Notes: generated by a model not told the origin, from the sequence alone. DNA of 64,000 nucleotides from Fragum whitleyi (GCA_948146395.1 OX411543.1:73185558-73249557); one strand, 5' to 3'. Shown: positions 1 to 11,790, counted from the stretch's first letter. Numbers and translations are program-made.

Positions 1-820
1 CTTTTTGAAGTTTTGACCCCTTGACCCATTTTTTTACACAAATTGACCCAATTTCAAACGTGACTGAGAATTGATGGAGACAAACATTCTGATCGAGTTT
101 CGAGACATTTGGGCCAAAAATGTGGACTCTAGAGTGCACACAATGTTGTTTTAAGATTTGATCCCTTGACCGAATTTTTTCACCCCGCTTGATCTTATTT
201 CGGACTTGACCGAGATTTGATTGGGACGAACAGTCTGACCGATTTTCAAGATATTTAGGCCAAAATAAAGCCTCTAGAGTGCATAAAAGGTCTTTCTAAG
301 GTTTGACGCCTTGACCCCATTTTGAACCCACATGACCCACCCAATTCCAAACTTGACTTAGATTTGATGGAGATTAAATTATGACCAAGTTTCAAGTCAT
401 TTGGGCCAAAAATGCAGCCTCTACAGTGACCCCATTTTTGACCCAACTTGACCCAATTTTAAACTTGACCAAAATTTGATCGATCCAAATATTCTGACTA
501 AGTTACAAGTCATTTGCGCTAAAAATGTAGCCTCTACAGTGCACACAAGATTTTTCTTAGATCTGACCCCAATATCTCATTTTTGACCCAACTTGGCCAA
601 ATTTCGAACTATTCTCATTTTAATCATTCTACGAAACTACTACGCTACCGCAGGCAGGGGCATAGCGGTAGGCAATATGGTGGACCTGATTGTAATGAGA
701 TTGATTTCGAACTTGGCCGAGATTTGACATGGTTTCAAGTCATTTGGGCCAAATATGAGACCTCTTGAGACCAATAGCTGACCCTGAGCAAATTTTGAAA
801 TATACTCCCATACAAGATTC
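1..820. repeat. Diverged tandem repeats (~145 bp family)
   Basis: Degenerate copies of a unit built on 'TTGACCCAATTTC', 'CATTCTGACC' and 'TTTGGGCCAAAAATG', with the last phrase recurring near 104, 247, 395, 507 and 736 at irregular spacing (about 112-229). The unit is recognisably the same family as the well-kept array at 59960-61640. No coding capacity; short reading frames here are translations of the repeat. Confidence 0.7.
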
Positions 821-1177
821 ATACGAGATTTTTGGCGTGCACATACTAGCCCTATTGCGCAAGCATTCTATATCTATAAATCTATGAAACTTTTCAATAA
901 ATATTTGGGTAAAAAAATTACTAATGGTATTTTGCTCAATGGGCACCAGGGTATCAACCGGAAGCAGGTATTGATTTATTTTAAGGATGTTTTGCGCCTT
1001 GTTTAGATAGACGGGGTTTCATTAGATTCTGCTGAATACCACAACAAAAAACTTTACAGTCATTTAATTTGACATCTGTACATAAAGCTTGGACATCTTA
1101 GATGTGCTTGAACACTGACAAATCTTTGAAACTGACCCCAACCCCGGGACCGAAAAATAATAGCGTTTAACTCATTA
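821..1177. other. Unassigned spacer
   Basis: No gene, RNA or recognisable repeat boundary seen. AT-rich sequence between two repeat blocks. Confidence 0.5.
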
Positions 1178-2712
1178 AAACAAGAGCTTCGCAGAGCGGC
1201 GCATATACGCCCGATGGGGCTTGTCAGTAACCTTGGCTTGTCAGTAACGTGAGCTTGGATGATAGCTAAAAATATTTCAGACAGACAGACAGACAGACAG
1301 ACAACTGGTGCCATAACATAGTATGACCTTTTGAGTGTAAATTGAAAATGATTTTATGCACAACTATAGGCCAATCAGTCATTTTGCAAGTTTCAGTTCA
1401 TTCCAATTCAAAGTGTGACAAGTTGTTCACAAAAGAAATATAGTGAATTTCAATCAATTCAAAGACAGATTATACAAGAAAGACCCAAGCTTTTTGAATT
1501 TCTGAAATCTTATGCACAACCAAATACCAGGGTTACATTATGGCAAGATTCATTTCAATCCAATTAAATTTGTTGGAGTTGTGCACACACACATACAAAA
1601 AAATCTGTAAATCTAAACTATTTTGTGAAGTAAAGGGCAGATAAATCAGGAACTACTTTAAATATGAAAATATATATAGTCCTAAGCACAAATAGACAAC
1701 CTACAGAGTCGTTATGGCAAGTTTCCTTTCATTCCCATCCAAAATGTAGGAGAAAATGAGCTGACAAGAAATTTTGTTTTTCATCAACTCAAGGACAGAT
1801 AATCCAAGATAACTCGAGAATGACTGGAGCATTATGAATTGAAAAGTGTTATGCAAAACAAGACATCATAGAGAGTAATTGTGTCTAGTTTCAGCTCATT
1901 TCAAATGATAGTTAAGGAGGAGTTGCACACAAAATACAGTGATTATCGTTGTTATTCAAGGGCAGATAATTCAAGATTTCTCAGGAATGACTGGAGCAAT
2001 TTGAATTTCAAAGGTCTAATGCACAACTAGACATCATAGAGAGTAATTGTGTCTAGTTTCAGCTCATTCCCATTGATAGTTTGGGGGGAGTTGCGCACAC
2101 AAAAAATAGTGATTTTCGTTAAATTCAAGGGCAGATAGTTCAAGATTCCTCAGGAATGACTGGAGCGATTTGAATTTCAAAGGTCTTATGCACAACTAGA
2201 CATCATAGAGAGTAATTGTGTGTGGTTTCAGCTCATTCCCATTGATAGTTAAGGAGGAGTTGTGCACACAAAAAACAGTGATTTTGGTTATATTCAAGGG
2301 TAGATAATTCAAGATTTCTCAGGAATGACTGGAGCGATTTGAATTTCAAAGGTCTTATGCACAACTAGACATCATAGGGAGTAATTGTGCCAAGTTTCAG
2401 CTCATTCCCATTGATAGTTAAGGAGGAGTTGTGCACACAAAAAACAGTGATTTTGGTTATATTCAAGGGCAGATAATTCAAGATTTCTCAGGAATGATCG
2501 GAGCGATTTGAATTTCAAAGGTCTTATGCACAACTAGACATCATAGGGAGTAATTGTGCCAAGTTTCAGCTCATTCTCATTGATAGTTTAGGAGGAGTTG
2601 CGCACACAAAAAATTGCTAACGGACGGACAGACGGACAGACGGACGGACGGACGGTCACACGGACGGACGACTGAGGCCATAACATAATACGACCCTTCG
2701 GGCGTATAAAAA
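1178..2712 (+). mobile_element. Hairpin-bounded tandem-repeat element, 169-bp core
   Basis: It begins with 'CAAGAGCTTCGCAGAGCGGC'. A core unit is recognisable by 'CATCATAGAGAGTAATTGTG' at about 1866, 2032, 2201, 2370 and 2539, a period of about 169 bp. Next comes a GACGGACGGACG tract (about 2620-2665), and it ends with a small hairpin (ATACG-CCC / GGGCGTAT) followed by an A-run. A CAGACAGACAGA tract and a related terminal sequence at 1280-1330 suggest that an older end was incorporated. The layout resembles the pearl-type tandem-repeat elements of oysters, which others have linked to non-autonomous Helentrons; that link is inference. Non-coding. Confidence 0.6.
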
Positions 2713-2855
2713 TCGGCCCAATTCTTTTTACATGCACGCACCTTGCTGTGACATTTCGCCGTACATAATTTCCACGACATATTATCACCGTACACACAAA
2801 TATTCTTTGAACTTGGTGATTGAAGATAACTTAAGCCTAGCTTTTAAAATGAATA

Positions 2856-3167
2856 CAGTCAAACTTGTGTTAAGCGACCACTTATTTATTGGAATGGTCG
2901 CTTAATACGAAATACCATGATAAATATGACAGCCCATTTTGATGACATTCATAGATTGTCGGACAAGTCTTACCGACTCCTAAGATGTTCGAACCCATAG
3001 AACCCAAGAGACGATTCTTATTGGTTCCAATAACATAAAATTAAACAATAACCAATATTTCGTTCAGAATGTCCTCTTTTTAAGAAATTTGCTTACGGTG
3101 AAGGGACGTTTCATGGTGGTCGCTTGATAAAATTGATCGCTTAATAGACGTTGAGCAATATCGACTG
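2856..3167. mobile_element. TA-flanked non-autonomous DNA transposon (312 bp)
   Basis: The left end CAGTCAAACTTGTGTTAAGC and the right end ...CGACTG are each flanked by TA. Internal phrases 'AAGCGACCA' and 'TGGTCGCTT' face each other as a subterminal inverted repeat. TA target duplication and CAGT termini are typical of Tc1/mariner/pogo (Tigger-like) elements. No transposase remains. Confidence 0.6.
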
Positions 3168-3517
3168 TACAAACAAAAATGCTCTATCATTCAGGGCGAC
3201 GTCATCGGAATAATCATTCAAGTCAAAGATCGGCTTCACTTGTGTTTGATAAATTCGTATTTAACTCAAAGCTCTCGGCGTCAAGGGCTGAAAATTTGAG
3301 AACCTTTCCTCAAAGACTATTGAACGCTTCTTTATATTTTATCTTTATATTTTTCCAATAAATAAAAAAAATATTAATTTGAACGTCAATATGATCATTC
3401 TAAAAGTGTTCATTAAAGCTCTCCCAACATTATTTGAAATATGGTGATTTCTTATTAACGGCCTATTAACAACCCCCGTGAAATTCAGCTAAAATTTCTT
3501 CTGTTGAACACTTTTTT
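3168..3517. other. Unassigned spacer
   Basis: AT-rich; no supported feature. A 60-codon open frame at 3179-3361 has no recognisable domain and no context suggesting a gene. Confidence 0.5.
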
Positions 3518-3972
3518 AGCTACAGAGGAGCTTATGTCGTGGCGGGTCGTCCGTCGTTAGTCCGTGCGTAAACTGTTCATTTAAACTTCTTCTCTTCTGA
3601 AACTACTGGGCAGAAGGTCACCAAATTTCACAGAAATGATCCTTGTGACATGCTCTCTCAGATTCCTTCAAGAAATTTTGATCGGGTTGATAACTTGGCC
3701 ACCAAAAAAAGGGGGCCCAATGGTGTAATATAGAAAAATTCTTCTCCTCTGATACTACTGGTCAGAATTCAACCAAACTTTGCAGAAATGATCCTCAGGA
3801 CATGCTTTTTCAGATTCCTTGGTTAATTATTATTGGGTTGATAGCATTGGCAATACGGCTTTTCGTGTCAGCAGAAATTGGGCAATCAATGTTGAAATAA
3901 TAAAAAGAATCTTCTACTAAAAAAATTGTACAAACTTGAGCCTAACTTCACCAGAACAATCTTTGGGACAAG

Positions 3973-4007
<35 letters not shown>

Positions 4008-4245
4008 CGTTTAATTCTGAATGAGTTGATATCCGGGGTGCCAAGGGCTAACGGTAAACGCGTCATCAAAAATGGTCCCTTATGGTGAAATTTGAATTAA
4101 TCTTCTTCACTAGAACCACCTCTTCAGAATTCAACCTTATTTCACGGGAATTATTTTTGGGACATCGTCTTTCAGATTCCTTCATTAAATTATGATTGGA
4201 TAGATATCATGAGTGCTATGGGCTGTTATGGGCTTGATTCTAGCA
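3518..4245 (+). repeat. Dispersed bivalve-type repeat with poly-T
   Basis: It starts with 'ACAGAGGAGCTTATGTCGTGG' and a GTCGTCCGTCGTTAGTCCGTGCG tract, then two or more degenerate units ('CTCCTCTGATACTACTGG', 'GATCCTCAGGACATGC'). A 30-base T-run sits at about 3978-4007. The same family appears at 9433-10090 (GTCGTGGC...CGTTTGTTCGCGCG). Non-coding. Confidence 0.55.
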
Positions 4246-6260
4246 TCATAATGCACCCTTTACCCTGACCATGACCTTTTACATACTTTCTTAAATATTG
4301 AATTATTAGGGCTAAGACTGTGTAAAATCAATACTAAAGGAGGTAGATGACTGTCTTTGATTCTGGCATCATGTTGAAACATTGCCCATTTCTTGACCTT
4401 TGATCTTCTTTCTTAATTATTGAATTATTAAGTCTAAGACTGTATTAAGTCAATAATAATAATAGATGATTGTCTTTGATTCTTGATGTTGAACCCTTGA
4501 TCCTGACCGTGATATTTGACCTACTTTCTTTATATATACCTTACTCCAAAAGTTACGTACAAAAATACACAGTCTCTTAAAACCTTAACCGTTTATGAAT
4601 TACTTGCATTTTTTTAATTCCTGTCAAAACTGACTACCTAATAATAGACCGGGTTTTTGACTATTGGGTTCCATGTTCCTTTCCATAGGAACGCCTTCTT
4701 AATAAACGTGCCACCTTACCTTGCTGGTCTGATGCACAAAGATTTTGTGAAATCTTTAATGTGCATTTAAAGGCATTATTACACACAGAAAAGGTCAGTT
4801 TCAAAATTATTTAATATCCACTGACGTCAAAGATTACGTAAGAACGTTATCAGCTAAAATTAAGTCTACGAAGGCAAGCCAATGAAAGTAGGCGTTGTAC
4901 TATCAATACAAACTTCAAACTCCCTAAAACATAAAGGGTGGTTTAAAAAACGTTTAAACTTCTTTTAACAATTTTCAAATTGATTTTCAAAGACTGGTGC
5001 AACTAACCATGTTTTCAGTCTTTGCTAGTTACTACACAGACAGGCTAGCGACATCAAGTGAAAATTTGTTTGACTATAGCGGACGATCTATTACTATTGG
5101 CTCACTAACAATTAATAAATCTGGTTGACATGATGGCTCCCGTAACGATCAGTAAAGCCTTTTATAAGCTAATTTTCTACAGGAAATTGATCGATTTGAA
5201 AACCCGCTTAATAATTGTCGAATCTACTGAAACTTGTCATGCGTCCTTAAGCATTAATTTCAAGATTTAATCCTCCTAAGACAATTTTTCACACTGATGA
5301 CAGGATGAATGCTTAACCCACCCACTCTCCAATGTGAATGAACTAAGAAAGATCTATCTGACTAAATGCAAAACTTTTTGACACCGATTTAATGTTTGGG
5401 CATCTCAGGACAGTTCACTTGCGAAATGAGAACTCATATTCATGATGGGAATACAAGTTGTACGCTTGTGAACTTTTTAGAGTGGTGTCAAGCAAAGCGC
5501 ATCTGTTTAACAACAGTCCCAGATAGCATCACTATTTTCTACGTTACATATTATTATGTGATTGTTCTACCAAAAGTAGTAAAGAAATGTTAAAATTCGT
5601 TAAAGGGTTTAAATTCGTTTGAATAAATATTTTGCACGTTTCTTTTGGAGTTAAGTATGGAAATATAAGGTCTCGGACTGTATTAAGTCAACAATAAAGG
5701 TTGGTAGAAGATTTTCTTTGATTCCTGGATCATGTTGAATCTTTGACCGAGATCTTCACCTTTGACCAACTTGTTTAAAAATTGAATGGACTTATCAAGT
5801 CAATATAAATAGTTGGTAGATGATTGTCTTTGATTCTGGGATCATGTTGAACCATTGACCAAGATCTTACCCTTTGACCTACTTTCTTAAATATCAAATT
5901 ATGAGGACTAGAACTGAGTCAAGTCAATTATAACGGTTGGTAGATGATCGTCCTTGACTCTGGCATCATGATGAACCCTTGACCCAGATCTTGACCTTTG
6001 ACATACTTTCTTAAATACTGAATTTAAGGGCTACATTAATATCATATCAATAATAACGATTGGTAGACCCTTGACCTCAACCTTGACTTTTGACCTACTT
6101 TCTTAAATAATTATTTATCAGGTCAAGAACTATATTATGCCACTTATGAGTGCTTATGGATGTTTTGCCCTTTATTCTGGCATCCTATAGATCTACTGTC
6201 CCATGACCTCTGACTTACTTTCTTAAATTTAGAATAACAGGGTCGAGGTCCGTATTTAAT
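4246..6260. repeat. ~115-120 bp tandem array, split by an insertion
   Basis: Units contain 'TTGACCTACTTTCTTAAAT', 'AAGACTGTATTAAGTCAAT' and 'GATGATTGTCTTTGATTC'. Copies run from 4246 to about 4548, stop, and resume from about 5660 to 6260 in the same orientation. The interruption is a TIR-bounded insertion (about 4550-5656). Non-coding. Confidence 0.65.
4550..5656. mobile_element. TIR element inserted in the tandem array (~1.1 kb)
   Basis: The left end 'TTACTCCAAAAGTTACGTAC' and the right end 'GCACGTTTCTTTTGGAGTTA' are imperfect inverted repeats, and the flanking tandem array resumes on the other side. This looks like a decayed or non-autonomous DNA transposon, possibly mariner-type given the TA-rich target. 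The 65-codon frame at 5396-5593 was not recognised as transposase. Confidence 0.5.
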
Positions 6261-6623
6261 CAAAAGAAAGAATTACATTTTTACAGAAATTGACCTGCTT
6301 TCTAAAATTACATTCACTTAAAATTCTCTTTAAACAAATTTCTGTTTCTTCTGGTTTCTGGGACAATTCCAGTGGGGCGATACTTGGACCTCCTGGGCCT
6401 CAAGTATTCTCCGCTCTCCCGCTTAACCATGGATGCCATAGATGCCATGCACTATATTTTCGAAATGTAAGGCCCCTTAAGGTGTCCCCGAAAAGAAAAA
6501 TAACATGTAAACCTTTACTCTTTAATACAAGCTCATCTTAAAGAATGCCTTAAAAAGAAAAAAAAACATTTTACTCAAGGTCCGCTTATAAACTTTTCGT
6601 TTCTGTAAAAAGCTTATAACAGA
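6261..6623. other. Unassigned spacer
   Basis: No supported gene. An 83-codon frame at 6290-6541 shows no recognisable motif or splice context. Confidence 0.4.
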
Positions 6624-6748
6624 CCTGAGTTCAGGATGCCTAAACGGCGAAAAACAATTTACAAATTTTACCCCGCTTTGCATGTTCACTGCAAAGCGGG
6701 GTATAAATTGCAAACAGTTTGGACCGTTTTGTCATGTTCTAAAAGCAG
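6624..6748. mobile_element. Palindromic ~125-bp MITE, copy A
   Basis: A near-complete hairpin: outer arms 'CTGAGTTCAGGATG' / 'CATGTTCT...GCAGG', inner arms 'TACCCCGCTTTGCATG' / 'CTGCAAAGCGGGGTA'. First of six copies in the window (also 12047, 19967, 20396, 27442, 34603). The shared consensus is CCTGCGTTCAGGATGACAAA, then CAAACTGTTTGCAAAT, then ACCCCGCTTTGCACG, then the mirror image. Confidence 0.75.
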
Positions 6749-7793
6749 GACAGCTAAGACTAAATGTCCGTATGTATTTAGGTGTACATATTTAGTTTGG
6801 ATTTTACGTGTTTTCTATAAGCCTTCAAATTAAGATAAAAAAATCAAGTTTTCATGTAATAATTTCGTGAAATTGTCATTCACCTCTATCGAAACCATTC
6901 TAGAACTATCATTTGAGTGCTTCGTTCATTCGTTCCAAACACTCAGACGAATTACACAAAATTGTTCCAAAATCGTAAGAAAAAAAAAAACCGAAATTGT
7001 TCAAAACGACTTGCATTGCATTTTAATTGATCAAATCATTCCGAAGTTTTAATTGCTGGTGAGGACTTAAAAGCGTCTTCTTGGTCCATTGAAATATCAA
7101 ATAGAAAAGAACGTAGATATTTTCATAAAGTTGTTAAAATATACATGATGTACTGTTAATATCGTCCAATTTGGACGAATTTAGCGATATTGTATTATCT
7201 CCCTTATATTTTATTCATAACTCGCTCCTCAAAACCTCATTTAATATTATTCTAAAATCTTTCCAAAATCATTCAACTACTCAATTCATGTTGCGATACA
7301 CTTTTATTCCTGAAATTGTCTGCCTTGTCGGATGTTAACGGGTGTGGCATTTGGAACAACGCTCGGACCTTTCCGTAAACTGGAAAGTACCTCGGACGTA
7401 AGTGTAGTAATTTTGGGACATTATTTTGGTAATTCGGCTCATTGTGGTACTTTGGTTAATACGCTTAAAGATTAGCAAATTCCTTTAAAGTTTTCCGATC
7501 GACTGTTTAGGTCGGTTTTGGCATGTTATAATTTGAAGGCAATACGCAGTAAAACACTGCGTTTTGTTTTCCAATTATAATATGCCTAATTTTAACCTAA
7601 CGTTGATTATTATTTTCGCAACGTCATCCTCATTATGTTTGTGTCGTCATGATAAACCCAAGTCCGAAATGACGAGTTTCATGGCTGCGTCTATATTATT
7701 CCCTAGGTCTTTTCCGTAGAATCGCCAAAGATTCCCTACTAGGGGTATGGCCAGCCACCATTCAATTCTATCTTTAAGACTTTGTTTTTTAAG
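6749..7793. other. Region upstream of first thioesterase-like gene
   Basis: No convincing coding exon seen. Around 7345-7400, 'GGCATTTGGAACAACGCTCGG' resembles the end of the hAT-like MITE at 22424 and 35415 and may be a remnant. Any promoter or 5' untranslated exon for the gene at 7813 should lie here, but none can be pinned down. Confidence 0.35.
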
Positions 7794-7812
7794 ACACAAA
7801 GTTGCCGAGACT

Positions 7813-9336
7813 ATGCCAATGATGAACTTCAAATTGACAGTTGACCATGAGAAGGACGAAGCTATCGTGCGGACAAATGGACTACAATTTTCGGATTACG
7901 ATCCAAAATGTAAGTGAAAGTTGAAATGTTAAAATATCTTCATGTGAAGATATTGGCCAAAATGGTCATTTTTCCATTGAGAATATATGAAAATGGTTAC
8001 ATTAGGCATATGACAGCCAATTGGTTTAATTTTCATCAGTTGTATATTTTACAGCGAAAGATAAACCTCGCCATGCTATGGAAAAATATGCAAATTTAAA
8101 TTTCGCGAAATCAAAATCTCGCGCATACGATTATCAGGGTCACTCAAAGAACATTCACTGCGAAGTTAAATGAAATCAAAATAGGTGAAGATGCAAAAAT
8201 ATTTCAGAATGATAAAAAAATATCCGCCTTTCAATGCCCATTTTTACAGGTAAATCAAAATTTCAATAACGAGTTTTGACACTGGTTACTAAATGAAAAT
8301 ATCTGCAAAGGTCAGGTGGAATCTGCTTGAAATGTTTTGGAATAAGATGTTCAAATATTTCAAAGTGAAAAATAAGCCCCGTTCTAAACCGCAAAAATAT
8401 ATTGACCAAGAAAACTTTCAGAAACAGATATCAGAATGATCTCCCTTGGAACTTTCTGGAACATTTTGGTTAAAATTGGCCATGTTGTGTGTGGAAATTG
8501 TTGATCCTTAAATGCCCCATTGAGAAAGTTTTGCCTACGTGATATTTAAAAAAGAAAATAGCTACTGATATTAATCTATTTCAATGCCTTTTTCAGCAAA
8601 ATGCCCCAAAACGAGTTCAGTCCTATCATTATCCGAAGCTACACTAGTATTTGCCATGTACACACCACATAACGCATCCGGTCAAACTTACAGAGACTTC
8701 CGTCAAGTAATGTCAGGACGGACTCCATTAATTGTTGCGTCACGTGTGCAGTTTTACCCAGCATTCTTTGATTCAAACATACCGAAGTCACCTATTATTG
8801 GACGGATCAGAGGTGGAAAAGTAGGAAATTCTTCGATAACATTTCTGTCAAGAATGTCCACTGGATCAGGGCTGGATGTTTGGTCATCTGCTATCAAAGT
8901 CATCTGTGTCGACGAAAAGCTAAGAAAAGCAGTGAATTATCCAGAATGGTGGAAAAATAAATATGACCGCAATTCTCGGGAACACGACCATGTTGATTTT
9001 AAGCTTCTCAGATTACCAACTGTATACGCGAAAAATAGAATTCGCGTTGTTGGTAGTAAGCTAGATTTCCATGGACACACCAATTGGTCAAATTACACGG
9101 AATATGCGGAAGATTCAATTTATTTTCTTACAAAGCGCGGATCGTTTCGGTGTTTAGGAGACGTCGACAAATTGAAATTGAAATGTTTAGAACTTATGCA
9201 CGGCGCACAGACGTTTGAAGGAGATGATCTCGACGTCTATGTTTGGCAGGACAGTTGTGAAGAAAACGTTATCATTGTCCAGATTTATAGAGACAAAACG
9301 TTTATTTTTCAAGGCAGATATGAGTGTATTCTTTAA
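7813..9336 (+). CDS. Hotdog-fold thioesterase-like protein, copy 1
   Basis: Two-exon gene: 7813-7909 (coding) joined to 8597-9336. Donor is AAAAT|gtaagt, acceptor is ttttcag|CAAAATG, and the codon is completed across the intron as T|CA. From the ATG at 7813 the product is 278 residues, a normal length for a double-hotdog thioesterase. The exon's open frame reaches back to a plausible acceptor at 7793 (tttttaag), so an upstream coding exon is possible. In the second half, 'DFHGHTNWSNYTEYAEDSIYFL' resembles the helix-entry motif of hotdog thioesterases (D-x-x-x-H-x-N-x-x-x-Y). 'YDPKSKCPKTSSVLSLSEA' may be the matching segment of a first hotdog repeat. Acyl-thioester hydrolysis is inference; the exact family and catalytic residues are not certain. 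A near-identical paralogue lies 14 kb downstream on the same strand. Confidence 0.7.
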
Positions 9337-9379
9337 ACCTTTTACTGATGACGGAATTTGCAAATATTCCACACGATGA

Positions 9380-10090
9380 AATTGTTTTTATGTTTACAAT
9401 TACCAAGTGACTTTTCCTGTGATTCTTTTGCTCCACTGGCCAAAGGCCATCGAGATATTGTCGTGGCTTTATGTTCGTCGTTTGTTCGCGCGTCAGGGCG
9501 TAAACCTTCTTTCTTTAAACATCTTCTCCAAACCAACTGGAGGATTTTAACGAAACTAGGTGGAAATTCTTCTAGTGTGACCCTCTTCATAAATTGTTCA
9601 ACACATTTTATTGACCTCAAAATATGGGCGTTGCAAGGGGGAACTCATATTCACTTTGAAATCTTTAAAAACCATCTCCTTTGAGCCAATTTCAACTAAA
9701 CTTGGCATAAATGTTCCTTGTACTTTTTACTTAAATTTTGATTGACCCCCGTATATGGGAAGGGAAGTACTTATTGAAATCTTTAAGAAAAAAAATTCTA
9801 CTCCCAAACCGTTGCGCCTATTTCAATGAAACTTGGCATGCATGTCACCTATAATTTCTTTCAAAAAATTTTGATTTACCCCAAAATATGTGCGTGGCAG
9901 GGCAGGGCTTATTTTCAATGAGACATCTTTTTAAAAAAATCTTTAAAAACAATTGGGTCGATTTTAAATAAATCTTGGCGTTAATGTTCCCTGGATCAAG
10001 TCATTTTAGAGGATCACCGAAATTTGGTGTGGCAGGGTGGGGCCAATTTTTGCTCTGAAATCTAAGAAGATGATGATTGTTTGAATTAGC
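9380..10090 (+). repeat. Dispersed bivalve-type repeat, decayed
   Basis: It starts near 'TGGCCAAAGGCCATCGAGA' (small palindrome) followed by 'GTCGTGGC' and a G/C/T-rich tract, then about three degenerate units carrying 'AAATCTTTAAAAA', 'TTTCAACTAAACTTGGCAT' and 'ATTTTGATT'. Related to 3518-4245. The 108-codon frame at 9358-9684 is a repeat translation. Confidence 0.55.
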
Positions 10091-10299
10091 TTTAGAATCT
10101 CTATCCCTTGAAGCATGTTGGTAAGAATAGTCGAGATCTTGTAACCAGTTTATTTTGGGTAGTGGGGTGGGAAAATCTAATGAGGGTTGAGGGTAATTTT
10201 ATAGCGTATTTTGTTGTATTTAGTCGCTAATTCCTTCTGAATGCAGGATTTTAGGACCTTCATTCGATTGATTTCTATTTTGAACATCTCTTTTTCAAA

Positions 10300-10527
10300 T
10301 CTCGACCCCGACGGTGTGACTCATCCTTTCGGACTATTTGTCTCTCACCAATGGGTTAATTAATAGTCGACCTCTGTGGGATAACTGCTGGAGGCTGGGA
10401 AATGGTGTAATGGTTGTACTGGTGAGAGAAATTCCAGGAATCCATTTTTAGATGCTCAAACAGCAGCGATAAAACTGTATTATTGATAAAAGCGGCGTAA
10501 AATCCCATTTAATCAATCAATCAATTC
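10300..10527 (+). mobile_element. tRNA-derived SINE family A, 5'-truncated
   Basis: The body 'TTTGTCTCTCACCAATGGGT', 'GTGGGATAACTGCTGGAGGC', 'AATGGTTGTACTGGTGAGAG' and the end 'AAAGCGGCGTAAAATCCC' plus a (ATCA)n tail match the fuller copies at 21172, 59672 and 62448. The tRNA-like head is lost except for a 'CCCCGACGGTG' fragment. Confidence 0.75.
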
Positions 10528-10983
10528 AAATCTGGAGATGTTATGGCCAGTGGATCGATACTTGCCCTCTCGAGTCTCTAGTTTGCTGATAACTAACTAC
10601 TCGCCTCTGAGACCGCCTGACAAAAGATAAGTTTCACATTAAACGAATACAAATTGAGTCTGTAAAGCAATATAAATATATAGGTATTATTTTCAGCATA
10701 AATGGAAATTTTACAAATGCACTTAAAGATATTCAAAGCCTAGTTATAAAAACTTTCTTTCAAATAACACAGGCAAACACATTCTGCTATCTTCATTAGA
10801 AATAACAGGTGTGTTCTGTGCAAGAACGGACTCAATTTTTTTTTTTTTTTTATTTTTTTTTCAACAATTTACCTTTTGAAAAACTTACCATAGTATGTGC
10901 AGATATTTATTGGTTGTTGATCTTAGAACAAGCAAATTTGCCATATACGGGGGGCTTGGGCGATACCGATACTTTATGAAGGT
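10528..10983. other. Unassigned spacer with T-run
   Basis: No gene seen; a 20+ base T-run interrupted by A lies at about 10838-10860. Confidence 0.5.
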
Positions 10984-11345
10984 TTATAATATGACCTACG
11001 CCGCGGGAGTGAAATAACCCCGTTGAATATATAACACTAGTGGAATAACTATGCAAAAGGGCTTAGAGCGAAAAGCAACGCTATCTTGTAACCGCGAAGA
11101 TGACGTCATAATGTATACATTGTGACGTCAGTTTTAAAAGTTTCGCGGAAAAATTGCGATTTTGAAATTCAAGGATTTTGACGATTTTTCGGAAAAATTC
11201 GGGTCATATTATAAATAGAATGTAAAATTTGTGCTCATAAAATATAGAATTAATAAACGCGGCGCAGCCTCGTTTTTATCTGTTTATAGATGACTCGTTT
11301 AATAAATTCGGTATTCATTGACCACTCATTCAATATCCTCTATAG
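10984..11345 (+). mobile_element. Dispersed ~360-410 bp element with inner inverted repeat, copy 1
   Basis: Starts 'TTATAATATGACCTACGCCG' and carries the inverse 'GGTCATATTATAA' about 220 bp in. It ends 'TTGACCACTCATTCAATATC'. Other copies: 26991-27400 (minus) and 41588-41995 (plus). This copy has two TGACGTCA octamers at 11101-11108 and 11123-11130. Non-coding; a MITE-like element whose superfamily is unclear. Confidence 0.65.
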
Positions 11346-11629
11346 ATATGATGATTTCTATGCTAAAATACTGGAACAGACTCAATGAGTTCAAAATACC
11401 TAATAAGCTTCTACCAAAGGCTCTGCGAGAAATTTTTTAAATGCTAGATAAAAACTAAAACTGCTGGATAAAATCAATTGAGATTTTGTTAAAAAGCATT
11501 TCATTGAACAGCCCAAATTTAAGAAATACACAGTCGGAAAGTTATTAGCAAACCCATAATTTTAAGAACTTTTAAAAAAAACTCATGTCTATGTTTGAAA
11601 AGACTTGGAGTGAGCTACAAGATAAAATT

Positions 11630-11790
11630 GATAAATATATAATACGTACTTAGTGTTTTGTATGAGAAAAAATATCTAACGAGGTTGGGAGAATTGATCA
11701 TTGTCGAGGCTCTGCCGAGACCATTATCAATACTCACAACCGAGTTAGATATTTTTTCATACGATACACTTAGTACGTATTATATTTATC
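11630..11790. repeat. Long hairpin (foldback) element, 161 bp
   Basis: The arm 'ACGTACTTAGTGTTTTGTAT' with 'AATATCTAACGAGGTTGGGA' is mirrored by 'AACCGAGTTAGATATTTTTT' and 'ACACTTAGTACGTATTATAT' around a GAGGCTCTGCCGAGA centre. Probably a foldback MITE; single copy seen here. Confidence 0.65.

Noticed and set aside
1178..2712. A CRISPR-like or satellite array
   Set aside because: Units are about 169 bp with no spacer/repeat alternation, and the genome is clearly animal; best read as a mobile tandem-repeat element.
8584..8596. Start codon of the first thioesterase-like gene at 8584
   Set aside because: This ATG lies in the intron, upstream of the acceptor ttttcag|CA at 8596; the paralogue at 23309 shows the same splice site and lacks this ATG.
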